A stretch of DNA of 64,000 nt, from contig NZ_CP108364.1 in the NCBI RefSeq assembly GCF_035946055.1, positions 4,278,001 to 4,342,000 of the forward strand, read 5' to 3'. Made by a program: the position numbers and the translations under genes. Origin of the DNA: Streptomyces sp. NBC_01341 (GTDB taxonomy: Bacteria > Actinomycetota > Actinomycetes > Streptomycetales > Streptomycetaceae). Numbering within the stretch: the first letter of the stretch is position 1; each line of letters begins with the position of its first letter. The notes under the pieces were generated by a model, which was not told the origin of the DNA, searched no databases, and saw only the letters and a list, made by a program, of their open reading frames with translations. Positions 8,040 to 16,805 of this stretch are shown in pieces.

Positions 8040-8267
8040 ATGAGTACCGCCCCCACCTCCGGATCGCGAGAAGCGAAGCCGCAGCAGTCGCAGGAACAGC
8101 CGCCGCGGGAGCCCCGGCCCAAGCCGCCGGCTCTGAACTTCGACGATCCGCTGGACCGGCAGTCCTCGGACGACACGGACCGGGGGTGGGGCGAGCGGGC
8201 TCCGGCCGGTGACAGCGCCGCCGATCTCGCGCGTTTCCTCGACGAGAAGCCGCCTCACCACATCTGA
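8040..8267 (+). CDS. Small acidic conserved Streptomyces protein
   Basis: A 75-aa protein, Gln/Pro-rich in the first half (PQQSQEQPPREPRPKPP) and followed by a patterned acidic C-terminus: PALNFDDPLDRQSSDDTDRGWGERAPAGDSAADLARFLDEKPPHHI. I recognise this C-terminal block as conserved in Streptomyces proteins of similar size. No signal peptide, TM segment or catalytic motif. Probably largely disordered, with a short terminal helix that could be a docking segment (inference). It stands alone, with the SAF-domain gene convergent downstream. Function unknown. Confidence 0.7.
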   Translation: MSTAPTSGSREAKPQQSQEQPPREPRPKPPALNFDDPLDRQSSDDTDRGWGERAPAGDSAADLARFLDEKPPHHI

Positions 8268-8379
8268 GTACGGCCTGCCACGCCGTCGGGACGGCTTCCT
8301 CTCGCTCACAGGTGGGCCTTCCTCCACGCATGGACCGTCCTGTCGGGCACGTCCGACTTGAACCGGCGTGCTGCCGCCG

Positions 8380-8943
8380 CTATCCGGCATGGGTCACCGC
8401 CACCGCGAGCCGGCCCACGGCCCCCGCGCCGGCCAAGGTCCTCGCGGTGTCCCTTCCCACGGACAGGACCACCAAGGCGCCGCCGTCCCCACCCGGCACG
8501 TTCTCCGCTTCCTGGGGCGACGGCCACCCGGCGGCTGCTTTGTGCGGCACCTGTGCCACGCGCACATCGCGGGCCACCACCTTCGCCTCCGCGTCGCCGC
8601 CGACCGCCGCGATGACGTCGACGCGGTCCCCCGGCCGCAGCAGTCCGACGGTCGCCGCGTCGGCGATCCGCACCGGAGCGGACACGAGCCGAACGGCCTG
8701 TCGTCGCTCCGGTTCTCGCTGAGGGGCCCCGGCGGTCGCCGCAGCTCCCTTGTCCCCGCTCACTTCCGACGCGGCGAGGACGGCCGAAGCCAGTGCGAAA
8801 CCCACCGCGAGCGCCCTGCGCCTGGCACGCAACGCCCGCCGGACACGTCTCCTGCCGCCGCCGCGCACGCGCAGCGGCGCGAAGGGCGGGATCCCGCAGG
8901 GGGCGGGAAGTGGGGGACGTGTATCGGGGACGGACGGGAACAT
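8380..8943 (-). CDS. SAF-domain (CpaB/RcpC-like) membrane-anchored protein
   Basis: A 187-aa protein. A basic N-terminus (RVRGGGRRRVRRALRARRRAL) leads into one TM helix (about 43-60, AVGFALASAVLAASEVS). A SAF-type beta-clip domain follows: VRLVSAPVRIADAATVGLLRPGDRVDVIAAVGGDAEAKVVARDVRVAQVP, ending in GALVVLSVGRDTARTLAGAGAVGRLAVAVT. That layout matches CpaB/RcpC-like proteins that act in Flp pilus assembly, but no tad/flp genes are nearby, so this is an orphan. ATG 8943 chosen; a longer frame upstream (to 9006) lacks a ribosome site. Function beyond the fold unknown. Confidence 0.75.
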   Translation of the reverse strand: MFPSVPDTRPPLPAPCGIPPFAPLRVRGGGRRRVRRALRARRRALAVGFALASAVLAASEVSGDKGAAATAGAPQREPERRQAVRLVSAPVRIADAATVGLLRPGDRVDVIAAVGGDAEAKVVARDVRVAQVPHKAAAGWPSPQEAENVPGGDGGALVVLSVGRDTARTLAGAGAVGRLAVAVTHAG

Positions 8944-9276
8944 GGCCAACACCACCTGACGTGAGGGAAGTCCGCGCGACCTCCGTGACGGGGCCCACGC
9001 GGACAACCGTGAGGGGAGCCCGGCGGTGTTCCCGCCCGACTCCCCTCACGATCCACCGCCGGTGGATTTCCCGCTCGGCCCTGTGGACATCCCGCGCCAT
9101 GTGGAAAACGTGGCCACCCGCACGAGTTGGCGTGAGGCGTCAGGCTGCCGCGTGGCCGCTCGGCGTCATACGGCCTGCGGTTGAGCGAGCCTGCGGAAGT
9201 GCCGGGCCCGTACGGTGCCAAGCCACGCAGTGCCGGGCCCGTACCGTGCCCCCGCCGCGCCCGCACCGGCCCCTCG
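8944..9276. other. 333-bp intergenic region with hairpins and a direct repeat
   Basis: No credible gene. It holds an imperfect hairpin GTGAGGGGAG (9009-9018) with CTCCCCTCAC (9040-9049) and a 17-bp palindrome ATCCACCG-C-CGGTGGAT (9051-9067). It also holds two 22-bp direct repeats, 9198-9219 and 9229-9250, with one mismatch and a 31-bp period. The repeats lie just beyond the 3' end of the MTA phosphorylase gene. Confidence 0.5.
9198..9250. repeat. Pair of 22-bp direct repeats
   Basis: Both units read agtgccgggcccgtac[g/c]gtgcc, at 9198-9219 and 9229-9250, so the start-to-start distance is 31 bases (about three helical turns). Role unknown: either an operator or a small duplication downstream of mtnP. 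Confidence 0.6.
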
Positions 9277-10125
9277 CTAAGGCAGCGGGATGCCCGTGTC
9301 GAGCCCGTCCAGTGCGTGCACGCAGACGCAGTCGCGGTCCTCGGTCGCCGGGAGTGCCGCCACCGCGTCGTAGAGCACCGTGCGCAGCCGGTCCACGTTG
9401 GCCGCGAACACCTTCAGCACCTCCGCGTGGCTGACGCCCTCACCGGCCTCGGCGCCCGCGTCGAGGTCCGTGACCAGCGTCGTCGTCGTGTAGCAGAGGC
9501 CCAGTTCGCGGGCGAGCACGGCTTCCGGGTGCCCCGTCATGCCGACGACGGACCAGCCCATCGCCGCATGCCAGCGCGACTCGGCCCGGGTCGAGAAGCG
9601 GGGCCCCTCGACCACGACGAGCGTGCCGCCGTCCACCGGTTCCCAGTCGCGCCCGCGTGCCGCGGCAAGGGCGGCCTTGCGTCCCGCCGGGCAGTACGGG
9701 TCGGCGAAACCGAGGTGCACGACGTTCGGCTGGACCCCGTCGGCCCGGGTCTCGCCGTCGTAGAAGGTCTGTGTGCGGGTCTTGGTGCGGTCGACCAGCT
9801 GGTCCGGTACGAGCAGGGTGCCCGGTCCGTACTCCGGGGCCAGACCGCCGACGGCGCAGGGGCCGAGCACCTGGCGCACCCCTACGGAGCGCAGGGCCCA
9901 GAGGTTGGCCCGGTAGTTGATGCGGTGCGGCGGCATGTGGTGGCCGCGGCCGTGGCGCGGGAGGAACGCCACCCGGCGGCCCGCGATCTCGCCCAGGAAG
10001 AGGGAGTCGCTCGGCTTTCCGTACGGGGTGTCGACCTGGACCTCGGTCACGTTCTCGAGGAAGGAGTAGAGCCCCGAGCCGCCGATGACGCCGATGTCCG
10101 CTGTAGCCGTGTCTGCGTTGACCAT
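9277..10125 (-). CDS. mtnP: S-methyl-5'-thioadenosine phosphorylase
   Basis: A 282-aa member of the PNP/MTAP nucleoside phosphorylase family. It splits 5'-methylthioadenosine with phosphate into adenine and 5-methylthioribose-1-phosphate, recycling the by-product of polyamine and related synthesis. Visible are the phosphate loop IGVIGGSGLY, LPRHGRGHHMPPHRINYRANLWAL (the family signature), and VVVEGPRFSTRAESRWH with the downstream GMTGHPEAVLARELGLCY and VTDLDAG, which binds the purine. Length fits the family. ATG 10125 (MVNADT). No other methionine-salvage genes sit in the window. Confidence 0.93.
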   Translation of the reverse strand: MVNADTATADIGVIGGSGLYSFLENVTEVQVDTPYGKPSDSLFLGEIAGRRVAFLPRHGRGHHMPPHRINYRANLWALRSVGVRQVLGPCAVGGLAPEYGPGTLLVPDQLVDRTKTRTQTFYDGETRADGVQPNVVHLGFADPYCPAGRKAALAAARGRDWEPVDGGTLVVVEGPRFSTRAESRWHAAMGWSVVGMTGHPEAVLARELGLCYTTTTLVTDLDAGAEAGEGVSHAEVLKVFAANVDRLRTVLYDAVAALPATEDRDCVCVHALDGLDTGIPLP

Positions 10126-10214
10126 GCGGTCACACTAACGGGGCACGCACGACAGGGACCCCGCCGAGTCGATCGGAGGGGTCCCTGTGAAACGTGTGGT
10201 GTACGCGCGTGGCC

Positions 10215-10574
10215 TCAGGCCGCCGACGTACCGCTCGACGACGAGGACGACGAAGCCGAGGAGGATGCCGAGGACGACGCCGAAGCGGCCGGCTTCGATT
10301 CCGAGCCGGACGTCGCCGTCGAGGACGATCCACTCGTCGACCCGGTCGACCCGGTCGCCTTGGCCGTCGACGTGGACGGCGTGCTGCTCGACGAGGAGCC
10401 GCGGCTGTCGTTCCGGTAGAAACCGGAACCCTTGAAGACGATGCCGACCGCCGAGAACACCTTCTTCAGGCGTCCTTCGCAGTTCGGGCACACGGTCAGG
10501 GCATCATCGGTGAACTTCTGCACCGCCTCGAGGCCTTCGCCGCATTCGGTGCACTGGTACTGATAGGTCGGCAC
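10215..10574 (-). CDS. FmdB-family zinc-ribbon protein with long serine-rich tail
   Basis: A 119-aa protein. Residues 1-45 are the FmdB/CxxC zinc ribbon MPTYQYQCTECG...VCPNCEGRLKKVFS, with two CxxC knuckles at C8/C11 and C31/C34 coordinating zinc. Residues 58-119 are a low-complexity tail made of runs of Ser with Thr, Gly and Ala. The GTG start at 10574 has ggaggag five bases upstream. FmdB proteins were first proposed as regulators of formamidase, but most have no known role. Spacing of 90 bp from mtnP, which is downstream in the same direction, allows co-transcription. The tail is a simple repeat likely to vary in length between strains. Confidence 0.88.
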   Translation of the reverse strand: MPTYQYQCTECGEGLEAVQKFTDDALTVCPNCEGRLKKVFSAVGIVFKGSGFYRNDSRGSSSSSTPSTSTAKATGSTGSTSGSSSTATSGSESKPAASASSSASSSASSSSSSSGTSAA

Positions 10575-10640
10575 TTGCTCCTCCTGGCACTCTCACTCAG
10601 TGAGTGCTAACGACGTTCCATACTGACGTATTCCGAGCGA

Positions 10641-11921
10641 TCAGTCCACCGTGACCGGCTCGCGGTGACCGATCCCACGCGCCACCGTGCGTCCCGGGGA
10701 CCGCGGTGTCAGCCGCGTCCGCAGGGCCAGCAGGGTCGCCAGGGCCAGCGCGGTGCCGGCCAGCGGGACCAGGAAACCCGTGCTCGCGCCGTGGGCGTCG
10801 GCGAGCCGCCCGGCCACGGTGACGGCGGCCGCCTGGCCGAGCGCCACGGCACCGGTGAGCCAGGTGAAGGCCTCGGTCCTGGCCGATGCCGGGACCAGCG
10901 CCTCGACGAGCGTGTACCCGCTGATCAGGGCCGGGGCTATGCACAGTCCGACGATCAGTCCGAGGCCCGCCAGCAGGGGAGCCGAGTGCACGGCCCAGAG
11001 GCCGGACGCGGTCAGTGTCAGAGCCACGTAACCGACGATCAGCCGGCGGCGGGGGCTGCTTTTCCAGGCGATCGCCCCGCAGGCGATGCCGGCCAGCATG
11101 TTGCCGGCCGCGAAGACTCCGTACAGCAGCCCGTTCACGCCCGGGCGGCCGATCTCCTCGGAGAACGCCGTCAGGGAGACCTGCATGCCGCCGAACACGG
11201 CTCCGATGCCGAGGAAGCTGATCGCGAGGACGCGCACGCCGGGCACGGAGAGTGCCGAGCGGTGCGGTTCCGCCGCCGACGCGGTGTCCCTGGGTTCGGG
11301 CTGGGTGGATCGCTGCGCGGCGAACAGGATGCCGCCGAACAGCGTCAGCGCCGCCTCCGCGATCAGTCCGGCCGACGGGTGCACGCCCGTGCACAGCGCC
11401 GTCGCGAGGACGGGGCCGATGACGAAGGTGAACTCGTCCGTCACCGACTCGAAGGCGGCGGCCGTCGCCATCAGGGGCGAGGCGGGACGCCCCGGGGCGG
11501 CGCCCAGCAGTGCGGCCCAGCGGGCCCGCACCATGGGCCCGACCTGCGGGATGGACGCCCCGGTGGGTACGGCGGCCAGGAACAGCGCCCACAGTGGTGC
11601 GTCCGCCAGGGCGAGTGCGGTGAGTACGCCGACGGAGGCGGCGTGCACCACGACGCCGGGCAGGAGCACGATGCGCTGGCCGAAGCGGTCGGCCAGCCGG
11701 CCGCTCTGCGGAGCGAACAGGGCCATCGCGACGCCGGACACGGCGGCCACCGCGCCCGCACTGCCGTACGAGCCGGTGGTGTGCTGAACCAGGAGGACGA
11801 TGCCGATGGTCAGCATCGCGAAGGGCTGCCGGGCGGCGAAGCCCGGGAGGAGGAAGGTCCACGCACGCGGGGTGCGCAGCAACTGCCCGTATCCGGGGCG
11901 GTCGGAGACCGTGGACGCCAC
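10641..11921 (-). CDS. MFS transporter (12 TM)
   Basis: A 426-aa permease with about twelve hydrophobic segments. MFS features are the loop 2-3 motif GVAMALFAPQSGRLADRFGQRIVLLPG (G-x-x-x-D-R/K-x-G-x-R form) and the central cytoplasmic loop after AQRSTQPEPRDTASAAEPHRSAL. The GTG start at 11921 (VASTVSDRPGYGQLL) has gaaagg upstream. The frame extends another 24 codons but these look non-coding. Putative substrate unknown; similar permeases are annotated as efflux proteins. The 299 bp upstream contain no gene. Confidence 0.85.
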   Translation of the reverse strand: MASTVSDRPGYGQLLRTPRAWTFLLPGFAARQPFAMLTIGIVLLVQHTTGSYGSAGAVAAVSGVAMALFAPQSGRLADRFGQRIVLLPGVVVHAASVGVLTALALADAPLWALFLAAVPTGASIPQVGPMVRARWAALLGAAPGRPASPLMATAAAFESVTDEFTFVIGPVLATALCTGVHPSAGLIAEAALTLFGGILFAAQRSTQPEPRDTASAAEPHRSALSVPGVRVLAISFLGIGAVFGGMQVSLTAFSEEIGRPGVNGLLYGVFAAGNMLAGIACGAIAWKSSPRRRLIVGYVALTLTASGLWAVHSAPLLAGLGLIVGLCIAPALISGYTLVEALVPASARTEAFTWLTGAVALGQAAAVTVAGRLADAHGASTGFLVPLAGTALALATLLALRTRLTPRSPGRTVARGIGHREPVTVD

Positions 11922-12140
11922 GGTCCATGCCTTTCTGCCGCCTGGTGGCCGTGCTCCCGGGGAAGGCCCCCGCACCTGGGTGCGAGGGCTCACGGGGGCT
12001 GCCGAGAGCTGTCCTCTTCGCGCGGGCTGCGGTAGATGCCGGGCGCTCGCTCCAGAGGCGAAGGCGCCACGACCGCCATACGGTCGCGCCAGCTCTGCAT
12101 CAGGCAGAGTTGGTCGATCAAGTTCGAATCGTGTGGATCA

Positions 12141-12162
12141 TAAGATCCGGTCCTTCATCTTA
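12141..12162. promoter_or_regulatory. Short inverted repeat upstream of MFS gene
   Basis: TAAGAT (12141-12146) and ATCTTA (12157-12162) separated by 10 bases, in an AT-richer part of the 299-bp region between the MFS start and the 3' end of the antiporter gene. It could be an operator or a weak terminator; nothing else decides this. Confidence 0.25.
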
Positions 12163-12220
12163 CAGGTTTCCGTGCCGGTGGACCTGCGATTGCGTACGGA
12201 TGTGAGGAGCCGGCCTCCGA

Positions 12221-13834
12221 TCAGCGGTGGGACCGTCGGTCGCCCGCCCGCTCACCCCGCCGGTCGTCACCGCTCCTGCCGAGCCTCTTGGCCAGTTTCG
12301 CGATGTGCGGCACGTCCCCCGAGCCGCTGGTGCGGCGGACGACGCCGTCCGTCCCCAGCCAGCCGGCCAGCTTGCCGCCCTCGCCCACCGCGCGCAGCCG
12401 TGCCTCCGTGGCGTCGCGTACCGGGTCGGTGGCGACCACGAGGAGTTCGTCGCCCCGGCGCAGTACGGTCGAAGGCGCGGGCACGAAGCTTTTCTCGTCC
12501 CGTACGACGAGGGTGACCGCCGACCCGGCGGGCAGCCGGAGCTCCGCCACCTCCACGCCGTGCATCTTGGACCTGCCGGGCACCGCGACCGACAGCAGAT
12601 GGCCGCGCAGCCGCTCCAGCGGGGCGGACTCGATGCCCAGGTCCGCAGTCTCGGAGGGGTCCTCGGAGATCTTCAGGGCCTTCGCCAGCCACGGCAGGGT
12701 CGGACCCTGGATGAGCGTGTAGACGATGACGAGCACGAAGACGATGTTGAAGACCCGGGTGCTGCCCTCGATCCCGGACACCATGGGAATGGTCGCCAGG
12801 ATGATGGGAACGGCTCCGCGCAGCCCGGCCCAGGACATCAGCGCCTTCTCGCGGCGTGGCAGCCGGAAGGGCGCCAGGCTGATGAAGACGGACAGCGGTC
12901 TGGCCACCGCCGTCAGGACCAGTCCGACGACCACCGCGGGCCAGAAGTCGTCGAGGAGGTCGTGCGGGGTGACCAGCAGACCGAGCAGGACGAACATGCC
13001 GATCTGGGCGATCCAGCCGAGCCCGTCCGCGAACCCGCGGGTGGCCGGCCAGTGCGGGAGCTTGGAGTTGCCGAGGACCATCGCGGCCAGGTAGACGGCC
13101 AGGAACCCACTGCCGTGGGCCATGGCCCCGGCCGCGTACGCGGACACCGCGATGGCCATCACGGCGATCGGGTAGAGGCCGGAGGCGGGGAGCGCCACAT
13201 GGCGCAGCCCGAGGGAGCCGAGCCAGCCGACCCCGAGGCCGATGGCCGCGCCGATCGCCAGCTCCAGGGCTATCTCGCCGACCAGCACGTACCAGTGATC
13301 CACCGGGCCGGCGGTCGAGAACGCCACCACCAGGATGACCACGGGGGCGTCGTTGAAGCCGGATTCGGCCTCCAGGACGCCGGTGATCCGTGAGGGGAGC
13401 GGGACCCTGCGCAGCACGGAGAAGACGGCCGCCGCGTCGGTGGAGGAGACGACGGCGCCGATGATCAGCGCCTGCCGCCAGTCGAGGCCGACGAGGTAGT
13501 GCGCCGCGCTCGCGGTGACGCCCACGCTGATGCCCACGCCGACCGTCGACAGCACGGCCGCGGCCGGCAGTGCGGGTTTCACTTCTTTCCACTTCGTGCC
13601 AAGACCGCCCTCGGCCAGGATGACGACCAGGGCGGCGTAGCCGATCACCTGGGTCAGCTCGGCGTTGTCGAACTTGACGTCGAAGAAGCCGTCCTGACCC
13701 ATGGCGATACCGATGCCGAGGTACAGGAGCAGGCTCGGGAGCCCGCTGCGGGACGAGATGCGTACGGCCGCGACGGCGACCAGCAGGACGACCGAGCAGA
13801 CGAGCAGAAGTTCATTGAGCGCGTGGACAGTCAG
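12221..13834 (-). CDS. CPA1 cation/proton antiporter with TrkA-C (RCK-C) domain, CTG start
   Basis: A 537-aa K+/H+ or Na+/H+ antiporter of NhaP2 type. The membrane part (residues 1-380) has about 12 helices, including the core SSTDAAAVFSVLRR and AESGFNDAPVVI (the ND ion-binding pair). The C-terminal TrkA-C domain (about 400-490, LRLPAGSAVTLVVRDEKSFVPAPSTVLRRGDELLVVAT) binds a regulatory ligand. The first ATG (13702) would delete TM1. The frame continues upstream as LTVHALNELLLVCSVVLLVAVAAVRISSR..., with CTG at 13834 and ggaagga eight bases before it. No ATG, GTG or TTG fits, so a CTG start is the best reading. The C-terminal 35 residues are Arg/Asp-rich. Confidence 0.88.
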   Translation of the reverse strand: MTVHALNELLLVCSVVLLVAVAAVRISSRSGLPSLLLYLGIGIAMGQDGFFDVKFDNAELTQVIGYAALVVILAEGGLGTKWKEVKPALPAAAVLSTVGVGISVGVTASAAHYLVGLDWRQALIIGAVVSSTDAAAVFSVLRRVPLPSRITGVLEAESGFNDAPVVILVVAFSTAGPVDHWYVLVGEIALELAIGAAIGLGVGWLGSLGLRHVALPASGLYPIAVMAIAVSAYAAGAMAHGSGFLAVYLAAMVLGNSKLPHWPATRGFADGLGWIAQIGMFVLLGLLVTPHDLLDDFWPAVVVGLVLTAVARPLSVFISLAPFRLPRREKALMSWAGLRGAVPIILATIPMVSGIEGSTRVFNIVFVLVIVYTLIQGPTLPWLAKALKISEDPSETADLGIESAPLERLRGHLLSVAVPGRSKMHGVEVAELRLPAGSAVTLVVRDEKSFVPAPSTVLRRGDELLVVATDPVRDATEARLRAVGEGGKLAGWLGTDGVVRRTSGSGDVPHIAKLAKRLGRSGDDRRGERAGDRRSHR

Positions 13835-14051
13835 GGTCCGTTCCTTCCCTGCGTGCGCCTTCCGGATCGGCCTCCGGCGGCCACTACTTCGTTACCTTAC
13901 CTAATCTTTAACGCTTTCTTGACGCCTTCGAGTGTCCGTGCGAAGCGGTGCGCAAATGGATGCATCCCCATACCGCGTCCGAGTGGCTTCTGCGGGGCGC
14001 CTATGGTTGCTCCAGCACGCCCAGGACCACCCTGCCCCTCGAAGGACAGCG

Positions 14052-16805
14052 ATGCCCGCCAACACCACCGCGCCTCCCCAGCCTGTCGATGTGAAGTCGG
14101 CGGGCGGGAAGAAGAAGGGGCGACGCGCCCGCCTGCTCGTGATCGTCCTGGTGCTGGCGCTCGTCGCGGGTGTCGGTTACGGCGCGTTCTGGTCCGTCTC
14201 CACGGTCCGGGCCTCCTACCCGCAGACCACCGGATCGATCGAGCTCAAGGGTCTTTCCGGTGACGTCGACGTCAAGCGCGACGACTACGGGATCCCGCAG
14301 ATCTACGCGGACACCGACAGCGACCTCTTCCGCGCCCAGGGCTTCGTCCAGGCCCAGGACCGCTTCTGGGAGATGGACGTACGCCGCCACATGACCTCGG
14401 GGCGGCTCTCCGAGATGTTCGGCGCCGGGCAGGTCGAGACCGACTCCTTCCTGCGCACGCTGGGCTGGCGCAAGGTCGCGCAGGAGGAGTACGACACGGT
14501 CCTGGACGAGGACACGAAGAAGAACCTCCAGGCCTACGCGGACGGGGTGAACGCGTACCTGGCGGGCAAGGACGGCAAGGACCTCTCCGTCGAGTACGCC
14601 GCGCTCGGGCTGACCAACGACTACAAGCCCACCGAGTGGACCCCGGTCGACTCGGTCGCCTGGCTGAAGGCGATGGCCTGGGACCTGCGCGGCAACATGC
14701 AGGACGAGATCGACCGTTCGCTGATGACCAGCAGGCTCAGCGACAAGGAGATCAAGGACCTCTACCCGGACTACCCGTACAAGAAGAACAAGCCGATCGT
14801 CGACCAGGGTGCGATCGACCCGGTCACGGGCAAGTTCGATCCGCAGGCCGAGCCGTCGGACAGCATCGGGTCCCAGACCGTGCAGGGCGCGACCGCGGGT
14901 GTGAACACACAGCTCTCCGCGCTCTCCGACACCCTGGACGAGATCCCGGCGCTGCTCGGTCCGAACGGCAACGGCATCGGGTCGAACTCCTGGGTCGTCT
15001 CGGGCGCACACACGACGACCGGGAAGCCCCTGCTGGCCAACGACCCGCACCTGGCGCCGCAGCTGCCCTCGCTCTGGTACCAGATGGGGCTGCACTGCCG
15101 GCAGGTCTCGGAGACCTGCAAGTACGACACGGCCGGCTACACGTTCTCCGGGATGCCCGGTGTGATCATCGGCCACAACCAGGACATCGCCTGGGGCTTC
15201 ACGAACCTCGGTGCCGACGTCACCGACCTCTTCCTGGAGAAGGTCTCCGCCGAGGGCTACCAGTACGACGGCAAGACCAAGCCCTTCGACACCCGCGAGG
15301 AGACCATCAAGGTCGCCGGCGGCAAGAGCCGGAAGATCACCGTCCGCGAGACCAACAACGGCCCCCTCCTCTCCGACCGCAGCAACGAGCTGAAGAAGGT
15401 CGGCAAGAAGGCCCCCGTCGGCAACTCCGCACCCGACCGCGGTGACGGGTACGCGGTCGCGCTGAAGTGGACGGCACTGGAACCCGGCCACTCCATGGAC
15501 GCGGTCTTCGAGATCAACCGCGCCAAGGACTTCTCGAGCTTCCGCAAGGCGGCCGCCCACTTCGAGGTGCCGTCGCAGAACCTCATCTACGCGGACACCA
15601 AGGGCAACATCGGCTACCAGTCGCCCGGCAAGATCCCGGTCCGTCTCAAAGGCGACGACGGCACGCACCCCAGCCCCGGCTGGAAGTCGGACTACGGCTG
15701 GGAGAAGGAGCCGATCCCCTTCGACGAGCTGCCGTACGAGTACAACCCGAAGCGCGGCTACATCGTCACCGCCAACCAGGCCGTCATCGACGAGGACACG
15801 TACCCCCACCTGCTCACCAAGGACTGGGGCTACGGCGTACGCAGCCAGCGGATCAACGACCTCATCGGGTCGAAGATCAAGGGCGGCGAGAAGATCTCGA
15901 CCGACGACATGCAGCAGCTGCAGATGGACAACCACAGCGCCATCGCCGCGGAGCTCGTGCCCGAGCTGCTGAAGATCCAGATCTCCGACGAGAGCGTCCG
16001 TGAGACGCAGAAGCTGCTGGAGGGCTGGGACTACACCCAGGAGTCCGACTCCGCGCCGGCCGCGTACTTCAACGGCGTCTGGCGCAACATCCTCAAGCTG
16101 GCCTTCGGCAACAAGCTGCCCAAGGAGATGCGGGCCAAGGGCGACTGCATCTACGTCGAGCCGGTCGCGGGCTCCGGACCGGTCGACGACGAGGGCAAGC
16201 TCGTACGGGAATGCGGGCAGCGCGCCCCGGACGCGGCGCAGCCCGACGGTGGCGACCGCTGGTACGAGGTCGTCGAGAGCATCATGGACGACCAGGACAA
16301 CGACTGGTGGAAGGTCCCGGCCAAGGGGCGCGAGCAGGCGATCGACAACCGTGACGAGCTCTTCGCCCGCGCCATGAAGGACGCCCGCTGGGAGCTGACC
16401 GCCGAACTCGGCAAGGACGTCGGCACCTGGAGCTGGGGCCGGCTGCACCAGCTCACGCTGCGCAACCAGACGCTCGGCAAGGAGGGCCCCGGCCTTCTGC
16501 AGCGGGCCCTCAACCGCGGCCCCTGGGACCTCGGCGGCGGCGAGGCGGCGGTCAACGCCTCCGGCTGGAACGCGGCGGGCGGCTACGGCGTCATCTGGGT
16601 GCCGTCGATGCGGATGGTCGTCAACGTGGGGGACTGGGACAAGTCCCGCTGGATCAACCTGACCGGCGCCTCCGGTCACGCCTTCAGCTCCCACTACACC
16701 GACCAGACCGACAAGTGGGCCGACGGGGAACTGCTCGACTGGTCCTACACGAAGGGCGGCGTTGACGGCTCGACCGTCGACACCCTGACGCTCAAGAAAC
16801 CCTAG
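14052..16805 (+). CDS. Penicillin acylase family (S45) secreted/anchored amidase
   Basis: A 917-aa N-terminal nucleophile hydrolase. Residues 1-22 are Lys/Arg-rich, followed by one TM or uncleaved signal helix (about 26-48, ARLLVIVLVLALVAGVGYGAFW), so the enzyme faces outside. The alpha-subunit region (VKRDDYGIPQIYADTDSDLFRAQGFVQAQDRFWEMD) precedes the predicted autocleavage at G310|S311 in GIGSNSWVVSG; Ser311 would be the nucleophile (SNxW motif). Later blocks are LANDPHLAPQLPSLWYQMGL and the C-terminal NASGWNAAGGYGVIWVPSMRMVV. ATG 14052 has gacagcg upstream. Substrates may be acyl-homoserine lactones or acylated peptides. The stop overlaps the convergent cyclo-ligase by 4 bp. Confidence 0.9.
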   Translation: MPANTTAPPQPVDVKSAGGKKKGRRARLLVIVLVLALVAGVGYGAFWSVSTVRASYPQTTGSIELKGLSGDVDVKRDDYGIPQIYADTDSDLFRAQGFVQAQDRFWEMDVRRHMTSGRLSEMFGAGQVETDSFLRTLGWRKVAQEEYDTVLDEDTKKNLQAYADGVNAYLAGKDGKDLSVEYAALGLTNDYKPTEWTPVDSVAWLKAMAWDLRGNMQDEIDRSLMTSRLSDKEIKDLYPDYPYKKNKPIVDQGAIDPVTGKFDPQAEPSDSIGSQTVQGATAGVNTQLSALSDTLDEIPALLGPNGNGIGSNSWVVSGAHTTTGKPLLANDPHLAPQLPSLWYQMGLHCRQVSETCKYDTAGYTFSGMPGVIIGHNQDIAWGFTNLGADVTDLFLEKVSAEGYQYDGKTKPFDTREETIKVAGGKSRKITVRETNNGPLLSDRSNELKKVGKKAPVGNSAPDRGDGYAVALKWTALEPGHSMDAVFEINRAKDFSSFRKAAAHFEVPSQNLIYADTKGNIGYQSPGKIPVRLKGDDGTHPSPGWKSDYGWEKEPIPFDELPYEYNPKRGYIVTANQAVIDEDTYPHLLTKDWGYGVRSQRINDLIGSKIKGGEKISTDDMQQLQMDNHSAIAAELVPELLKIQISDESVRETQKLLEGWDYTQESDSAPAAYFNGVWRNILKLAFGNKLPKEMRAKGDCIYVEPVAGSGPVDDEGKLVRECGQRAPDAAQPDGGDRWYEVVESIMDDQDNDWWKVPAKGREQAIDNRDELFARAMKDARWELTAELGKDVGTWSWGRLHQLTLRNQTLGKEGPGLLQRALNRGPWDLGGGEAAVNASGWNAAGGYGVIWVPSMRMVVNVGDWDKSRWINLTGASGHAFSSHYTDQTDKWADGELLDWSYTKGGVDGSTVDTLTLKKP

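Noticed and set aside
14001-16694. 897-aa minus-strand frame opposite the penicillin acylase
   Set aside because: Composition is Val/Leu/Arg/Gly/Asp-biased antisense shadow; the plus-strand frame has full family motifs.
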